Notes under the pieces: generated by a model | Database searches by the model: none | What the model saw: only the letters and a program-made list of their open reading frames with translations | What the model was told of the DNA's origin: nothing | Program-made: the position numbers and the translations under genes | Assembly: GCF_042242105.1 (NCBI RefSeq) | Contig: NC_092029.1 | Location: 11,401,885 to 11,465,884 of the forward strand | Origin: Pempheris klunzingeri | Taxonomy: Eukaryota; Chordata; Actinopteri; Acropomatiformes; Pempheridae | DNA length: 64,000 nt | Direction of reading: 5' to 3' | Shown: positions 24,073 through 36,718 of the stretch, piece by piece | Position numbering within the stretch: the first letter of the stretch is position 1 | How the letters are laid out: every line of letters starts with the position of its first letter

Positions 24073-25471
24073 ATGTTTTTCCGCATCCCGCGACTGACCC
24101 CTGGATATATTAGATACCTCCAGGTGCGTAAGATGCTTTAGGGTGATGTTCTTCTTTAGATAGATTAATGATTAGTCTTCTACATGAAGGGATATCTGCA
24201 GTGGAGCAAATTCCATTAGTGCCTCTAATAACAAACAACTGTTGAGCCCTGCACATTTCCCTGTCTGCACTGCTTCAGTAAAAAGCTAGCGTGTAGATTT
24301 TAAACATAACAAACTCTTGATTCTGCCTTTGGTATGCACTTATTGTTTGAGCTTGATCTTGTGCATACTTGAGGATTTGGACTGAACTGTCTCTTGAAAG
24401 CTCATTTTAAACTCATGCCACTGACTCTTCTCTGTACACAAAGTGCCCACTTTGTGTGTATGTCATGGTAGGATTTAGCATAGAGGATTACAGCAGCCTG
24501 TCTTTGAATGGATTTGAATCAGAGATGCCTCAGCTTCCCATGGTCAGGTAAATGCCATTTAATTGGGTCTCCAGTGGAAAAGCATGAGATCCATGTTTCC
24601 AGTCAGCCTGGTGTGAATTTCAGAGACCTACAGCTGGATTTAGGAGCCTACACTGTTGCTTGTGTTTGTTTTCATAAATGGACAGTGTTAGACCTCATGA
24701 TCCGTGTCTCAGCTCATCACAGATCATGCTGGATAATTCTCGCTCACTGGTAAAATAGGTCATGGTTACACAAATAACTAATGACAGTGGAAAATGAAAA
24801 TAAAATGAAAGGAAACCATTCTGCCGCTATTCGTGAAGATCATGCATCTCCCAAATATCTACTTTTCATGAGCCATGAAAAACATCTCTGTTTTCAGCTT
24901 TGGAAAAATGCATTTTTCAGATAATCCAATGCGTTTTGAGAATAGTTATTTAACCTCATCTTTCAGTTTATCTGAGAAATTCAAAATCTCCAAATCTGGA
25001 GACCCACAGTTTTCACTCGATAGCGAATAACATAATGACAATGAGCTAAGGAAACTGAACTTATATCTGACTTGAGGAAATGTCTTGGACTGGCTCAAAT
25101 TTCTGAGATGTTTGTACGAGTTGGCTAAATATATGTTGAAACTTGACAAAATGGAAATTCTAGCACAGCTCTTCTTTTATGGTAAGACCATCGCTGGGAT
25201 GAGACAGGTGTCTGACCTGGGGTCACCTTTAAGGACTCTACAGCAGTCAGAGCCAGGAGGAACACTGCTGACACACACTTGTGACCATGTGGGTGGTGAC
25301 CCCTGCTCTCTCTTTCAGACCCAGGCAGCCCAGACGGTGCTGCAGAGCCGGGAGGCCCCTGTGATGCCGCGTATGGCTATCCTGCTGGGTCTCATGGGGA
25401 TTGGCATGTCCGGATACAGTTCTCGACAACTCACACTGCACTACAAGCCATCGAGCCACCTCTTTAGATAA
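24073..25471 (+). CDS. unidentified 67-aa putative membrane microprotein
   Basis: Two coding exons: 24073-24123 and 25319-25471. Exon 1 encodes MFFRIPRLTPGYIRYLQ and ends at CAG|GTGCGT. Exon 2 begins after a strong acceptor (TCTCTCTTTCAG) and continues TQAAQTVLQSREAPVMPRM to a TAA. The two are in phase. Residues about 36-48 (MAILLGLMGIGMS) form one short hydrophobic segment. The N-terminus is basic and hydrophobic and the tail (YSSRQLTLHYKPSSHLFR) is basic. This layout suits a small mitochondrial or other single-pass membrane protein, but I do not recognise the family and give no function. The ATG context (ACAACA-ATG) is good. Context supports a real gene: TATA box upstream, long 3' UTR and canonical polyadenylation signals downstream. 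An upstream frame starting at 23877 overlaps the ATG out of frame and could reduce translation. Confidence 0.6.
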
Positions 25472-27801
25472 GAAGGATGGAGGAAAGGGACACACACACA
25501 TGCACGCACATACAGATACAGATATTTTGCCATTTTGGGAAATATGCTTCTTCATACTGCTTCTCAGTTCTGAGTGGTTGACAGAGCCTGGCTAGTCATT
25601 TCCTCCAGTTTCTAGTCTTTGTGCTAAGCTAAGCTAACCTCATTTATTGGACAAATGTGAGAGTTCTATAAATATTCTCAATGATTTCATCGGGAAATCA
25701 AATAAGCTTATTTCCCAAAATATTAACTATTCCTTTAAAAGCAACTTGTTAAGAAAGAGAGCTTGAGAGACGTGATGCTAACAGGGTCTATGTTTCTGTT
25801 TTTGTTTTTCTCTGTGCATTCCTACTAATATGTGTGGTTTAAGTCCAGTGCCATCCTTGTTCTGGATTTTATTTTTGATTTTGTTGTGTTTGAGATGAAG
25901 ATGTTGTTGCCTTAAGGCTCCGTTTGTGCAGTAAGAAGAAAAATTACCCCTTTTAAAGCCCAGTGCAGTTTCTTTCTTATGGCTAATATACAGTGAAACA
26001 GATGGGCAGCTTTTGATGTTTCTGATGAACATGGTTGATATTTTACTTGAACCACAATCTCTCCCGATGTCCCGTGCCTTATCATGGGAGTCAGAATTTA
26101 CCATTTAAAATGTTTTTTCCAGTCTTTAAAGACACCTTTTCTAAAAGCAGCTTAAGCTGAACCCCAGGGAATCTCTTCCAAAACCCTCAGTCTTTTAATC
26201 ACCATTGCTTCTCCTCTGGCATTTTGGCAATTTCCATGATGTAACACAGAGCTCCCATGTCCCTCCTCTTTGGGAGGACAGCCCAGTGTTGAGACGTTGA
26301 GACCTTTTTGCTCTTTTTGGATTTCTTGGCTGGGATTGAACGAGACAGAAACATGGGGAGAGATATCACACCAGAAGCAGCTTCAGCTCAGAGAAACAAG
26401 GGTCCACTCTTGATTCTGGAGTTGACAGTATGAGTTTTGGCCTTTCTGATGTCTCTCTAATGTGTCAATGTGTCATGTGACAAAATACCAGAGGAGAAAG
26501 TGAGAAATGGCTCTCAATCTATTTGCCTGCACTCAACTCCTATGATTGCACAGAGAAAATATTCTACAAACAGAAACATAAGAAATGTGTGACTTTTGGT
26601 GTGTAAGCAATGCTACTTTGCACTTTTTTGTGTACATATCTTGTACAAAAATGATGTACATATTGTGTTGATGCTGTATGAGATTAGTAGAAGACGACAT
26701 TGGGTGCTACCAGCCTCTGTTGTGAGCTGGACAGGGTGACATCTAGCTGGGTTGACACGCAGCGCTGCTGTGTTGTTGTCAGGCAGAGCAACCAGGACAG
26801 CCATCCTGGATACCACCTGAACCAACACGTCAGCCCACCCGGGTCTCTCCCTGTTGCACACCACTGTCAGACAAGATGAATATAGATGAATGACCACCAC
26901 GGTCTCTTAACATAGATAGGCTGTTTTGGTTGTGTATGTGTTGTGCACAATGCTTTGTATTGGAAAAGAAACCCGACTTTGACAGCGACTGAATGTATCA
27001 CCGACGAAGAATGAGAATGATCAGTTATAAATGTGAAGATGATTGTATGTCCTGTTCTGGTTTGTCTATAGTTTAAATATATAAGTAAAGATCAGCATGT
27101 AAACAGATCACAAGGTGAGCGCTGTGATACAGATCCTCTTAGGATACCTGTCTGTTTTAGACCAGCTTATTGTTACATATGAGATCGCTCACTAAAGGTG
27201 TGGTTATTTATGTTGTTTAAGCATGTCAAAGGGACTCTAACTGAACAAGGGATTCAAATGGTTGTATGATATGGGTGATGGAGGGATGGTTTTGGATAGT
27301 AGAGTGTTTATCATGTATTGGTCTTTGCTGCGTAGCCAGTTTTGATTGTTTGTTAGGTTTTTGTTTGTCTGCTGTTAGTGTCACTGTGGCACAAAGGCAT
27401 GAGATGTCTCAAATGCAAACTTATCAGGGCTTATATTTAAATGTACAGATGTTTGTGCTGTGGTTTAATTACAGGTAAATGTTATCTTGATAAAGACATA
27501 GGGGTGCTTTCTTGATATGTATTATGCAGATTTGCATACATGTGTATATATACAGTATAAGGGTGTATAGATATCTAAAATGTGCGCCCTACTGTGCATT
27601 TACCAGACAGTCTGTGATGATGATCACTGTTAATCAACACAAGTGACTCTCAAATCACAATAACAAAATACAGATGATTAGCCAATCCTAGGTGGCATTC
27701 TGTAGGCTTGCCTTAGGGATGTGAAGCATTATAAATGCGACAAAGCACCTTTGAGCATGCATTGGTTTATATGATTTAATCACTCTGTATGCAAGAATAA
27801 A
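25472..27801 (+). other. long 3' UTR of the microprotein gene
   Basis: About 2.3 kb of U/GU-rich sequence with repeated TGTACATAT-type motifs (about 26632-26664) that resemble Pumilio sites. No coding frame is supported. It ends at AATAAATAAA (27796-27805), two overlapping polyadenylation signals. The extent is inferred from the absence of earlier canonical signals. Confidence 0.45.
25532..25721. mobile_element. MITE with ATTTTGGGAAATA inverted ends
   Basis: Left end ATTTTGGGAAATATGC and right end GCTTATTTCCCAAAAT are inverted repeats matching at 15 of 16 positions, about 190 bp apart. The interior contains the GCTAAGCTAAGCTAACC core of a very common teleost MITE. It lies in the 3' UTR of the microprotein gene. 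Related pieces occur at about 39770-40165, 43715-43760, 46055-46125 and 47205-47330. Confidence 0.75.
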
Positions 27802-28689
27802 TAAAAAAGAAGACTTGATTTGTGACTCACTGAAAGAATCTGTAAGAAAAAGAAGAAATACTTCCTCCATGCACCAGAGGTCAGCATTGATTTTCAGCCA
27901 TTTACTCACTTGGAGGCAACAAGTCTGTGGGCTTTACTTCCCTGTCATACATTTGGGTGTGTGAATGGGTGTACTGTACAGAATGTGACCTGACTGACCC
28001 CACATAAGCAGTGGCAGTGATTAGTGAATCAAACAAGTGGTGTCTTATAAAACTCCAGTGAGTAAACCTGCATAGTCCACCATCACATTACATTGATGCA
28101 CAGAGCAACTTTTTGGTCAGCACTCTATGACATGCTCCAACTGGATTTTAAATTTATGTCAATTTGTGTCACTAATGACTTTTGTGATTTGTCACTCTAC
28201 ACCCAGACATCGATATTGTCTTCCAAACAGATGTATCCTGCTGACTCACCATCGCTCTACTCCAGTTGATCTGCCCATCAGACAGTCTCCTCCGGTGTTG
28301 CTAGTTAGCTGCTATCATTACATGCTCAAGGCTAAGACACAGAGTTCTGACCCAGTTATAGATCTAAGCTGCTTTGAAAACAAGCCTAAATCTATCCCAG
28401 TAGGAGACACTCATGGTTACACTCATGCCCCCCTGGATATAATGGTAGCTTAGAGTTGAGCTTTACGTAGAAAATATGTGGAAATATACTGGGAGCACCC
28501 AACACCTTCAAGGATTAGCGCAGGTCAGACCTCTAGTTGGATACTGACAAACATTACAAACATCACAGCGGTTGTCAGGAGCCTTTTGTGCAGGGAAACA
28601 CAACCGTTCATCTGGGCTTTTTATCAGATTCCCAGCCTCAGGGAGGAGAAGAGCCAGGAGTCAGAAACAGAGAGACACGATTTCTTACT

Positions 28690-28691
<2 letters not shown>

Positions 28692-28758
<67 letters not shown>
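28692..28758. repeat. (AC)n microsatellite
   Basis: About 33 uninterrupted AC units. It produces spurious HTHTHT and THTHTH open frames in the plus strand. Confidence 0.98.
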
Positions 28759-28762
<4 letters not shown>

Positions 28763-29339
28763 GTCCATTGTGTGTCTGTTTCAGTGGCTTCTCCTCAGGA
28801 GGCTCTTGTTACCGTCTCTTACAGCCAAAAACAAAGAGCTGAATGTCTTTGCTACGAGATGGATGAGATGGAGTAAAGGACATATCCTCAAGGTCTTTTA
28901 AACATTTAAAGGCTCAGTACTGCCTGTGTGTGTATGTATGTTCATGCAGTGTATGAGTTGTGATCGCTATGTCTCTTGGATTATAATCTTACAGTATCAT
29001 ACCCATATCAAATGAGAGCAAATACCAAGAGTAGCCTTCTATATCTATCTATGATGCACAGCTGCATCAGCGTTAGGCTCTGTAACGGTCGCCTCAGGTG
29101 ATTCAGTTCCAAGAAGCACTCCGTGTCAGCTTAAGTCAAGACAACAAGTTGTTTGCGATCACAACTCACAAGACAGGCTGAAAGTGCAAACAAATTTATG
29201 TGATCCAGCTGCAGGCCATGATAACTACATAGAAAAGCGTTATTCGCATGTGTCAGTCAGCTCTGTCTAAATGGCCATGGAGTCTCAAATGAAGTCCCGA
29301 GGTCAATCACCAGTGTTGGCAAGTATCAGGTAAACGCCT

Positions 29340-29405
29340 CAGTGACGTGTCCTTGAGCAAGACACCGAATCCCTATCAGCTCCGGGGGAGGCACTTCTGT
29401 TGCAG
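29340..29405. repeat. fragment of a dispersed fish repeat
   Basis: GTCCTTGAGCAAGACACCG followed by a CTCCGGGGGAGGC segment matches a motif found in common fish SINE-type repeats. Ends not determined. Confidence 0.4.
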
Positions 29406-32400
29406 ATTTTGACCTCTGACCTGCTTCCTTATAGAGGAAATGTGAGCAAATAGACAAATTCTCTCAGGGGTCATACTTTATGTCATTATATTGGATCAGT
29501 GTTGAGAGGTGAAAGTTTAAAGGGAAAGTTTTGGTCAGGTATACTGTAGATCATCATCAGAGGCATAAAGGAACTTATAACAATCCCTCATAAAGTGTAA
29601 TAATCCACGAGAAAGCTCTCAGGGTCCACCTAAATAAATGATCAGAGTACACCTCTTCAGAGTTTGACTGGTTGACAAGGTGTAATCATATTGAAATATT
29701 TACAGTCATTGTGTCACCACATGTAACTTTAAATAACTTTTACAGAAAAGTCTTCAAAAAGCTACTTCTTTACTTTACATGGACTAAAACCAATATTTTT
29801 ATAGAATAAAGTTTGAAATGGCAGTGTGAAAACAGTGTGACGATGTGAAAGGCGTTACTCGTAGTGGTGATAATTATCACCAGATTCTGCATCTCCTCTA
29901 AGCCTTTCGAAGCTTTATAGCAAGTCTCAGATCAATATTTAGCTGTCTAACCCACAACTTTACTGTTAAATTTCACTCTCACAGCTCTCTCATTGCTTTC
30001 AGAGGCAGCCAGTAGCTTAGAAGCTTGGATAAACCTGCTGCACACTAGCTGCTCAGCAGCAAACAAACAGACACAGCGACAAGCTAATGAGCACAATCAG
30101 GAATTGGTAGAAACCAAAAACAGATCTAAAAAGAGTGTGAATATTGCACTATATTCACCAGTTGGCCAGAAACATGACTATAAATGAGTAAAGGAGCCAA
30201 ATGTGTGAGTAAGAAACTGTTGTTGTTAATTGTTGCTGAGTTCCCCATATCAGCATGAAAGATAATATGGGTGGTATGGCATAGGTGATTTGTCAGCGTT
30301 TTGTTTGCACTGTATTCCTGTTGCCCCCAGGTGCTCAAATATTTTGGTTTATTTTCATGACTGGACACATTTAGTCTGTCTTTCTTTGTTCACACACAAA
30401 CAAACATAAAACTCGGTCTGGCATGATAAAGCAGAATTCCTTTTTTAGCTGGATGGATGTGCCAGTTGGTTTGTGTGTGTGTCCTCGGTGACACGGCACA
30501 TTCTTCCTCCCTTTAAATGGCTCTTCTTAAACAGAGCTTAGCCTTGTTTTAAATGCGTTCTCTACCTTAAGCTCATTAAAACACCTCTTGTGTACTGGAA
30601 CCAATTATTTTTTTCAGTCCTGTTCCATCACAATCTTAAAACAAAAACACAGATTAGCAGATGCATGCAAATAACCTAAAAACAACAATATTAATCTATG
30701 ATATGAGCTGTATGTATGTGATTGGGTGTATATTGTGTCCTTGGCTAATTCACAGACTGATGGAGGGAAAATGCAGCTGTATGGGTGCGTGATGTTACCT
30801 GGCAGCTTGTTACCAAACACACAGAGGTGTGTACGCCAAGACACATACAGTCTATTTTAGGTCTGCTGTGCAGAATTGATGAGGTGTGACTGAAAATTAC
30901 CTTGTTGGGAGGCAGTCTTTGACAATGCTTTTTGTGCATTGTGCATATCCTCTTGCAATAATAAAACTAAAGTTAAATTTAAATACATAAAAATACATAA
31001 TAAATAATAAACACGTAAAGGACATAAAATACTAACTGCCATGTACAATTGTTTGAGGGACCAATGGAAAGAAATCTAAAATTATATTTACTTCAAAGCT
31101 CAACTGCATGAGTGAAAGAGCATGTACTGCCCTCTAACTCCTGCTAAAGCCAAATAGAAGACAAGGACATTAAGGACAAGGACAACTAAAAACTAATGAT
31201 AAGTGCTTGTTCTGTTAATGAGGGAGAGTACTCATAATAGTAATTGTTAAGTTAGGTGCTTCAGCCTCCCATATTTCCTTAAATTGCTGCGCAAACGTGT
31301 TTAAAGGTTTGAGGGCAATCCATAATTGCAGTACAGTGTCTCCTGTTGAAACAAGCTCTCTCCCACTAATGAAAGATATCTTTGTTATTCTGACCTTCAT
31401 TGCCTGATCATAAGTTTGTATTGCAGCTCTTACATTAAAACTGAGATTACATACAAATATTCTACAATGTTCAGAAATCAAACTCCTAAATAAATGAACA
31501 CATACACCAAAAAATTTAGACAGTAATTTGAATGCAATATAGCAGTTTTAAGTCACTCTTCAGATGCCAACTGTTCATTAAAGCTACACTCAGCGGAGAG
31601 TCTCTAAGGAACATCTTTGAGAGCTGGCCTGTGAACATAATTAAAGCTTTGGTCTCTGTTCTAAATCTCTGTTCTTGGCTAACAAGTTTTGATGTGGTCC
31701 CATGGGTTGGTGTGGGACAACCCTGTGACCTGGGAATCTCATCAGATAGTTGTTGAGTCATGGTTAATCTCAGCTGACTCCTTCCGTTTGCTGTGTAACC
31801 ATGACAGGAGGAAAAACATCTCTGTTGTGGTTATTTAGGCGATTCTTTACATTAATAAGTCAAAATATTGGTGGAATGTATACACAAAGTATAGTGCACA
31901 TGATAAATGGTTGTGTATTTACTCATCCAGCAGTCACAGGGCAACATTGTCGTTCATTTGGAGTTGTGTTTCTGGCCATCTGGTGAATGTAAATCCAACT
32001 TTTGCTCTATTTTAGCTATAAAACTAAAACAATGAACTGAAAGTCGCTATAAAGCTCCCTAGAGCTGAAGGGAGCTGCAGGCTTAGATGATAATTCTCTA
32101 AATTTTCTCTAAGGTTCTTGTTAGAATAAAACACTAACTATTTTAAAATACTACAAAGCCCTGATCTAGAGAAACCTTATAGAGCTGCACTGCATTTTCT
32201 GCCAAACAAAGTGTCTTAGTTGTTCTAAAGTCTTGGTAAAGCACAATTAAGCAATTATGGAGTTAAGGAGTTAAGCAGCCTGCCAGAGACATTCTTCAGG
32301 CCTAGATCTACAGTTTAAGCTGAACAGTACATCTGTATCCATGTGAGACATCAGAAGCAGGCTGGATAATCCCAGCTGTGTCACACGACTGTGTGACCCT

Positions 32401-32966
32401 GTCAGACCTGACCTGCTGTATCAATAATCAGAACAGCAGACGTCAGAGTGACGTATACACAGAGTACATCATGACATGTGGCGTGACGGTTGGATTTACC
32501 TTATAGATGGTCCTTACAATGGGGCCATGCTGACCCTTTAGTGAGTAATCATCAGCAGTTACATCATGGTAACACTTGACTTCAAATCTCCCTATTTACC
32601 ATTTCCAGACATGATATAAACATTTAATGGAGGTTTATAACACTGTAATGTAGTTATAAGCAGATATAAGTGTCTATGAATGTACTAACAACTATAACCC
32701 CCATAAGTGGAGTCTAATAATGAAGGACAATATATCAAAACAAGGTTGTCATAATGAAAAATCTGTCTTCATAGGAGAAGTTATTATACCTCAGAGTGGT
32801 ATACAAGAGCAGGTATATATGAGCAAGAATTACAAATACAGTATAAACAGTATTTAGTTTGATTGTATAATTCATTCTCCTACAGTATGAAGGAGTCAGT
32901 TTGTCCTCCCAGATCTACAGATTTCAGTAATGTGAGGGGTTTCTAATTTGTAAAAACTGGTCATTG

Positions 32967-33300
32967 TGGGGGGCAGCACAGTGATTAGCACTGTTGCCTC
33001 ACAGCAAGAGGGTTCCAGGTTCGTATCGGTTTGTGGTTCGAGCCTTGAATGTTTCAGTGTGGAGTTTTTTTTCCTGGGAGTCCGGCTTCCTCTCACAGTC
33101 CAAAGACATGCAGGTTAGGTTAATTGCCTAAAATGGCCGTAGGTGCGAGTGTGAGCGTGAGTGGTTGTCTGTCTCTACGTGTTGGCCCTGCAATTGACTG
33201 GCGACCAGTCCAGGTTGTACTCTGCCTCTCAACCAATATCAGCCCCCCCCCCCCGCGACCCTCAAGGATAAGCAGTACAGACAATGGATGGACGGATGGT
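32967..33300 (+). mobile_element. tRNA-derived-type SINE, full-length or nearly so
   Basis: Begins GGGGCAGCACAGTGATTAGC, followed by TGTTGCCTCACAGCAAGAGG and a B-box-like GGTTCGTATC. It continues through CTCACAGTCCAAAGACATGC and GTCTGTCTCTACGTGTTGGC to a (GGAT)n-like tail ACAATGGATGGACGGATGG. This is one of the most abundant repeats in fish genomes. Flanks ACTGGTCATTG (left) and ACTGGCATTGG (right) may be an imperfect target duplication. A poly-C run of about 12 interrupts it near 33243. Confidence 0.75.
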
Positions 33301-33799
33301 CACTGGCATTGGAAACTAGGGCAACTTAGACTGTAAATAACCACTGGAAAGATACTGTGGGAATACTTGTCCCAGAAAGGGTCTCAGATGGACAGTTGAC
33401 CCACTGATGACCTTCAGTGTCAGAGGTCAGTGACCTGCCTGTTGACAGGTGATGGACACGTCCCAACAGCCTTGTGTCAGCTAGTACTCATGAAGGGCTG
33501 ACACCAGACTGAAGCAGTTCATTATGAACATGGCAGCAAAAACACACACACAGCTTTTTCTGGGCACAAAAACTAGATAGATAGAGCCTGTGTGTATCTT
33601 TTGGTTTTTCCTGTACATTTTTACTCATCTACCAATCCACATTCCTCATTGACTTACTGTATAATGTGGACATTGAAAGGGGAATTTAAGGACCTTTGAA
33701 TCAGGTGAGTGGTCTTAATCACCGCTAAACTGTAGCTATTTTAAGAGGTCAGCCCACCAGCATAATGTGTCATTTGTTTCCCCTGGCGTCGGACTTCTT

Positions 33800-33863
33800 A
33801 GAGAGAGAGAGAAAGAGAGAGAGAGAGGAAGAGAGAGAGAAAGAGAGAGGAAGAGAGAGAGAG
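33800..33863. repeat. (GA)n interrupted microsatellite
   Basis: GA repeats with regular AA interruptions over about 64 bp. Confidence 0.95.
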
Positions 33864-34339
33864 ATTTATTCTATATTAATTCCTGTCTTCTGTTTGTGTA
33901 ACACATTACCACATTACACTCACATTTCTACTTGTTCTCCAAACAGGAAAAACTGTGTAAAGCACTGACATTTCTGTAATACAAAGCTGTGGTTTTTAAT
34001 CTTATAACACAAACAGTCTTTGTATATAGTAAATACCAGAAACATTAGATTAAAACCAGCCTATGAACCAGTTATTTTCATGTCAAGGACGTCCAAATAC
34101 AGATTTGACAAGAAGAACTGATTAAGTCTCTAAAAAGTGAAAAGATTTAGTTTATTTTAAAATCTGTGAGAAAATAGTGGAGAGTGAAGACCTTTGACCA
34201 AAATAACTCATCTTAATACTTCCACACATTGTTTTGACGCTGACTAAATAAAGAAAAAAACCAAACAAGACCTAGATTTAGATTCTTTCTTTCTTTCAAT
34301 AACTGATATATATTTACATATCAGTAGGCAACATAAACA

Positions 34340-34790
34340 TTTCATCATATATACTGTAAGTATATTTACTCAAGTTTGTAGGTAACATTTTGAAGTAGTT
34401 GAGTATTTCCATGCTCTTACTGCTTTATACTTGTATTCCACACGTGAAATACTGCACTTCTTTACTTCACTGCATTTATATGGAAGATATGTTTATGATG
34501 AATTAAGATCACATAGTGGCTTTACTGTGAACCTTTCATAAAACATGGTGAATTGTTAAAGATGAGCAGAATGTTAAGTGGTTAAATTTAGCTCCACATT
34601 GACCAGCAGCAAAATGAAAATACTGCTGATATGTTCATGCATTAGTGATAATAATTCAATAATATTTAATGTGATGAGAGATGATGATGATGACGGTGAC
34701 ACACACTGTTATTTTTGGACACTTTAAGCACATTTTGCTGACAGTAATGAATACTTTTACTTGCAATGGTGTACTTTTATATTGTTTTAT
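34340..34790. repeat. possible TTTACTCAAG-type dispersed repeat
   Basis: TATATTTACTCAAGTTTGTA near the left and AATACTTTTACTTGCAATGG near the right resemble the inverted ends of a common vertebrate palindromic DNA repeat. A related fragment ending in TTCCACCACTG is at about 56575-56625. Boundaries uncertain. Confidence 0.35.
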
Positions 34791-34999
34791 TGTCATTTGA
34801 ACTCACATTAGGGACCTGAGGAATAGGTCTGCATAAACAAAGTGTATAATTCAAACAAAAACTAATTCATCTATTTGCAAAATTTGACTCCCTGCGCAGT
34901 GCAAAATGTTTCAGTGTGTCAGACAATCCAAATATCCTTTTCCGCGTCCTTTCCAGTCTCACTTCATTCAGAACATGAAAAAAAGTGACGTTATTTTTG

Positions 35000-35437
35000 C
35001 ATGGGTGCGTAGCTCGGTGCTTGCATTGGCCAAAGATGAGACGTATGACCGCTTCCTCCTTCTGCCATGGTAACTTCAAGGAACCGGAGCGGGGGGCTTA
35101 TGGGAGGAGCGACGAGTTGAGGTCCAGGTGGTGGAGCCCTAAAAACGCACCAACACCACGCCAAACACTTACGAAATAGTGAGCGTCATTGAAAAAAAAA
35201 AAGCTCTATCCTTCCAGCTCCTGGCACCTCTATGAATGAATAAGCTGTTTATGGAGAAAGCCTCCTGGATTTGCTGCTGCAGAAATAACCACAAGAGCGG
35301 AACGCGCTTCGGTGGTGCGTCGCAGAAAACGGACAAAACGGGGCCAAGCGGTAAACTTTAGATTTTTTTCTTTTTTGGCCAAAGAAGGCAACTTTTCCAG
35401 AAGAGCAAGGCGGCTTGTTTCGGCGACAAGTGGAGAT
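35000..35437 (+). promoter_or_regulatory. tdrp: tdrp promoter and 5' UTR region
   Basis: Relatively CpG-rich compared with surroundings (GGTGCGTAGC, GAACGCGCTTCGG, CCGGAGCGGGG), with an inverted CCAAT box (ATTGGCC, about 35025-35031). No TATA box was seen. The tdrp frame is open upstream of its ATG from about 35312, but without an ATG. Confidence 0.45.
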
Positions 35438-36671
35438 ATGTTCAAGAAAAGCAAAAGTAAAGTGCTGGTGGATTATGCGTCAGAGGAAGACGACATGTCC
35501 TGGCACTATCATCACTCCTACAAGGTAATGAGACGGATGGAGAGGAAAGTCAAACAGTGACAGTCACTGATGATCCTGGGTCAACATGGTTACAAATAGA
35601 AAAGACTGTGTTAACATTTATGATTCCACTAGTTCAGCCCACCGTTTCACTTGTTTTTGGATTTCCATGGAACAAGGACATCAAAATGAATTATCAGAGG
35701 CATAACCACCAAAACACTGTATGCTTAGAGAAAAATGTGTTTTTTTTATTTATAGACAAACTATTATGAAATAAATGACTAATTAATCAGTTGTAAACCA
35801 GATATGAATGATATAACTAGGCACAAGCACAGGTTAATTGTTTTAACTTTATTGTAGGATTTTCAATCTAAGACCGACGCTCATTACATCACTTCAATAA
35901 CTCAGCCTCATTAACTCCACAACTACTAGAAGACAGATCATGGGACCTCAACATTTCCAGTGAAATAAAGTATACAAATAAAAAAAAAGTTTAGATTTTT
36001 CAAAATACTTTTCTGTTAAAGCTGCTAACCTTCCTAGAAAGTGACCAAATACACCTCATGCTGGTTAACTGAGGGGGAGGGAGGAGGAGGACAAGTGCTT
36101 AAACTCAAAATGTCATTTCAGCTGAGGAGGAGGGTGAGAGAAAACACCAAGAGGTCAAAGAAGAGATGCCCCTTTGTCTCCCCAGAAATATCCCAACCAG
36201 TCTTATCTTATTTTAGATGGACGCTGTAAAACTGTTGAAATATATAAACTGCAGCTTGTGTTCCTCAGCTTCAGAGACAACATAAATCCATATGTATAAA
36301 ATAGGAATATTATAGTTATGTACATCCTTTAAAGTACAGTAGAAGTAATTTTAGTCTTAAACTTATAAACTCTAAATCTAGTTTTAACCTATAAAGCTTA
36401 AAGATCAAAGTTTGGATCGGAACAGCTCATGTTTGTCTACATGTTGTGTTAATCTACTGTGTGGCTGGAAAAAAGAGAGTGATAAACACTCAGATACCAA
36501 CACACACACACACACACACAGTCCGACATTTCTCTGGCAAACAGCATTGTGTGAGGTCTAAGAGCTTCTGTATCATATTTACCAGCACTGGCGGGCAGCT
36601 GGGCTCTGTCAAGGTGTTGGGAGGTAATGGGAAGAATCCATGATAAGACACACATGCGCACACGCACACAC

Positions 36672-36718
<47 letters not shown>

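Larger units (their letters stand above)
27806..32966. other. intergenic, no gene seen
   Basis: No supported exon. A minus-strand open frame at 31215-31481 (contains LQLWIALKPLNTFAQQFKEIW) is somewhat protein-like but has no family match or splice partners. GCTTGA-type SINE fragments and an AC microsatellite are listed separately. Confidence 0.5.

Noticed and set aside
28478-28901. Three overlapping plus-strand frames of 101-132 codons
   Set aside because: All run through the AC microsatellite, which is open in every frame; most of each product is HTHTHT or THTHTH.
35312-35437. N-terminal extension of tdrp
   Set aside because: The frame is open upstream but the apparent start is GTG. The first ATG at 35438 gives the family-like beginning.
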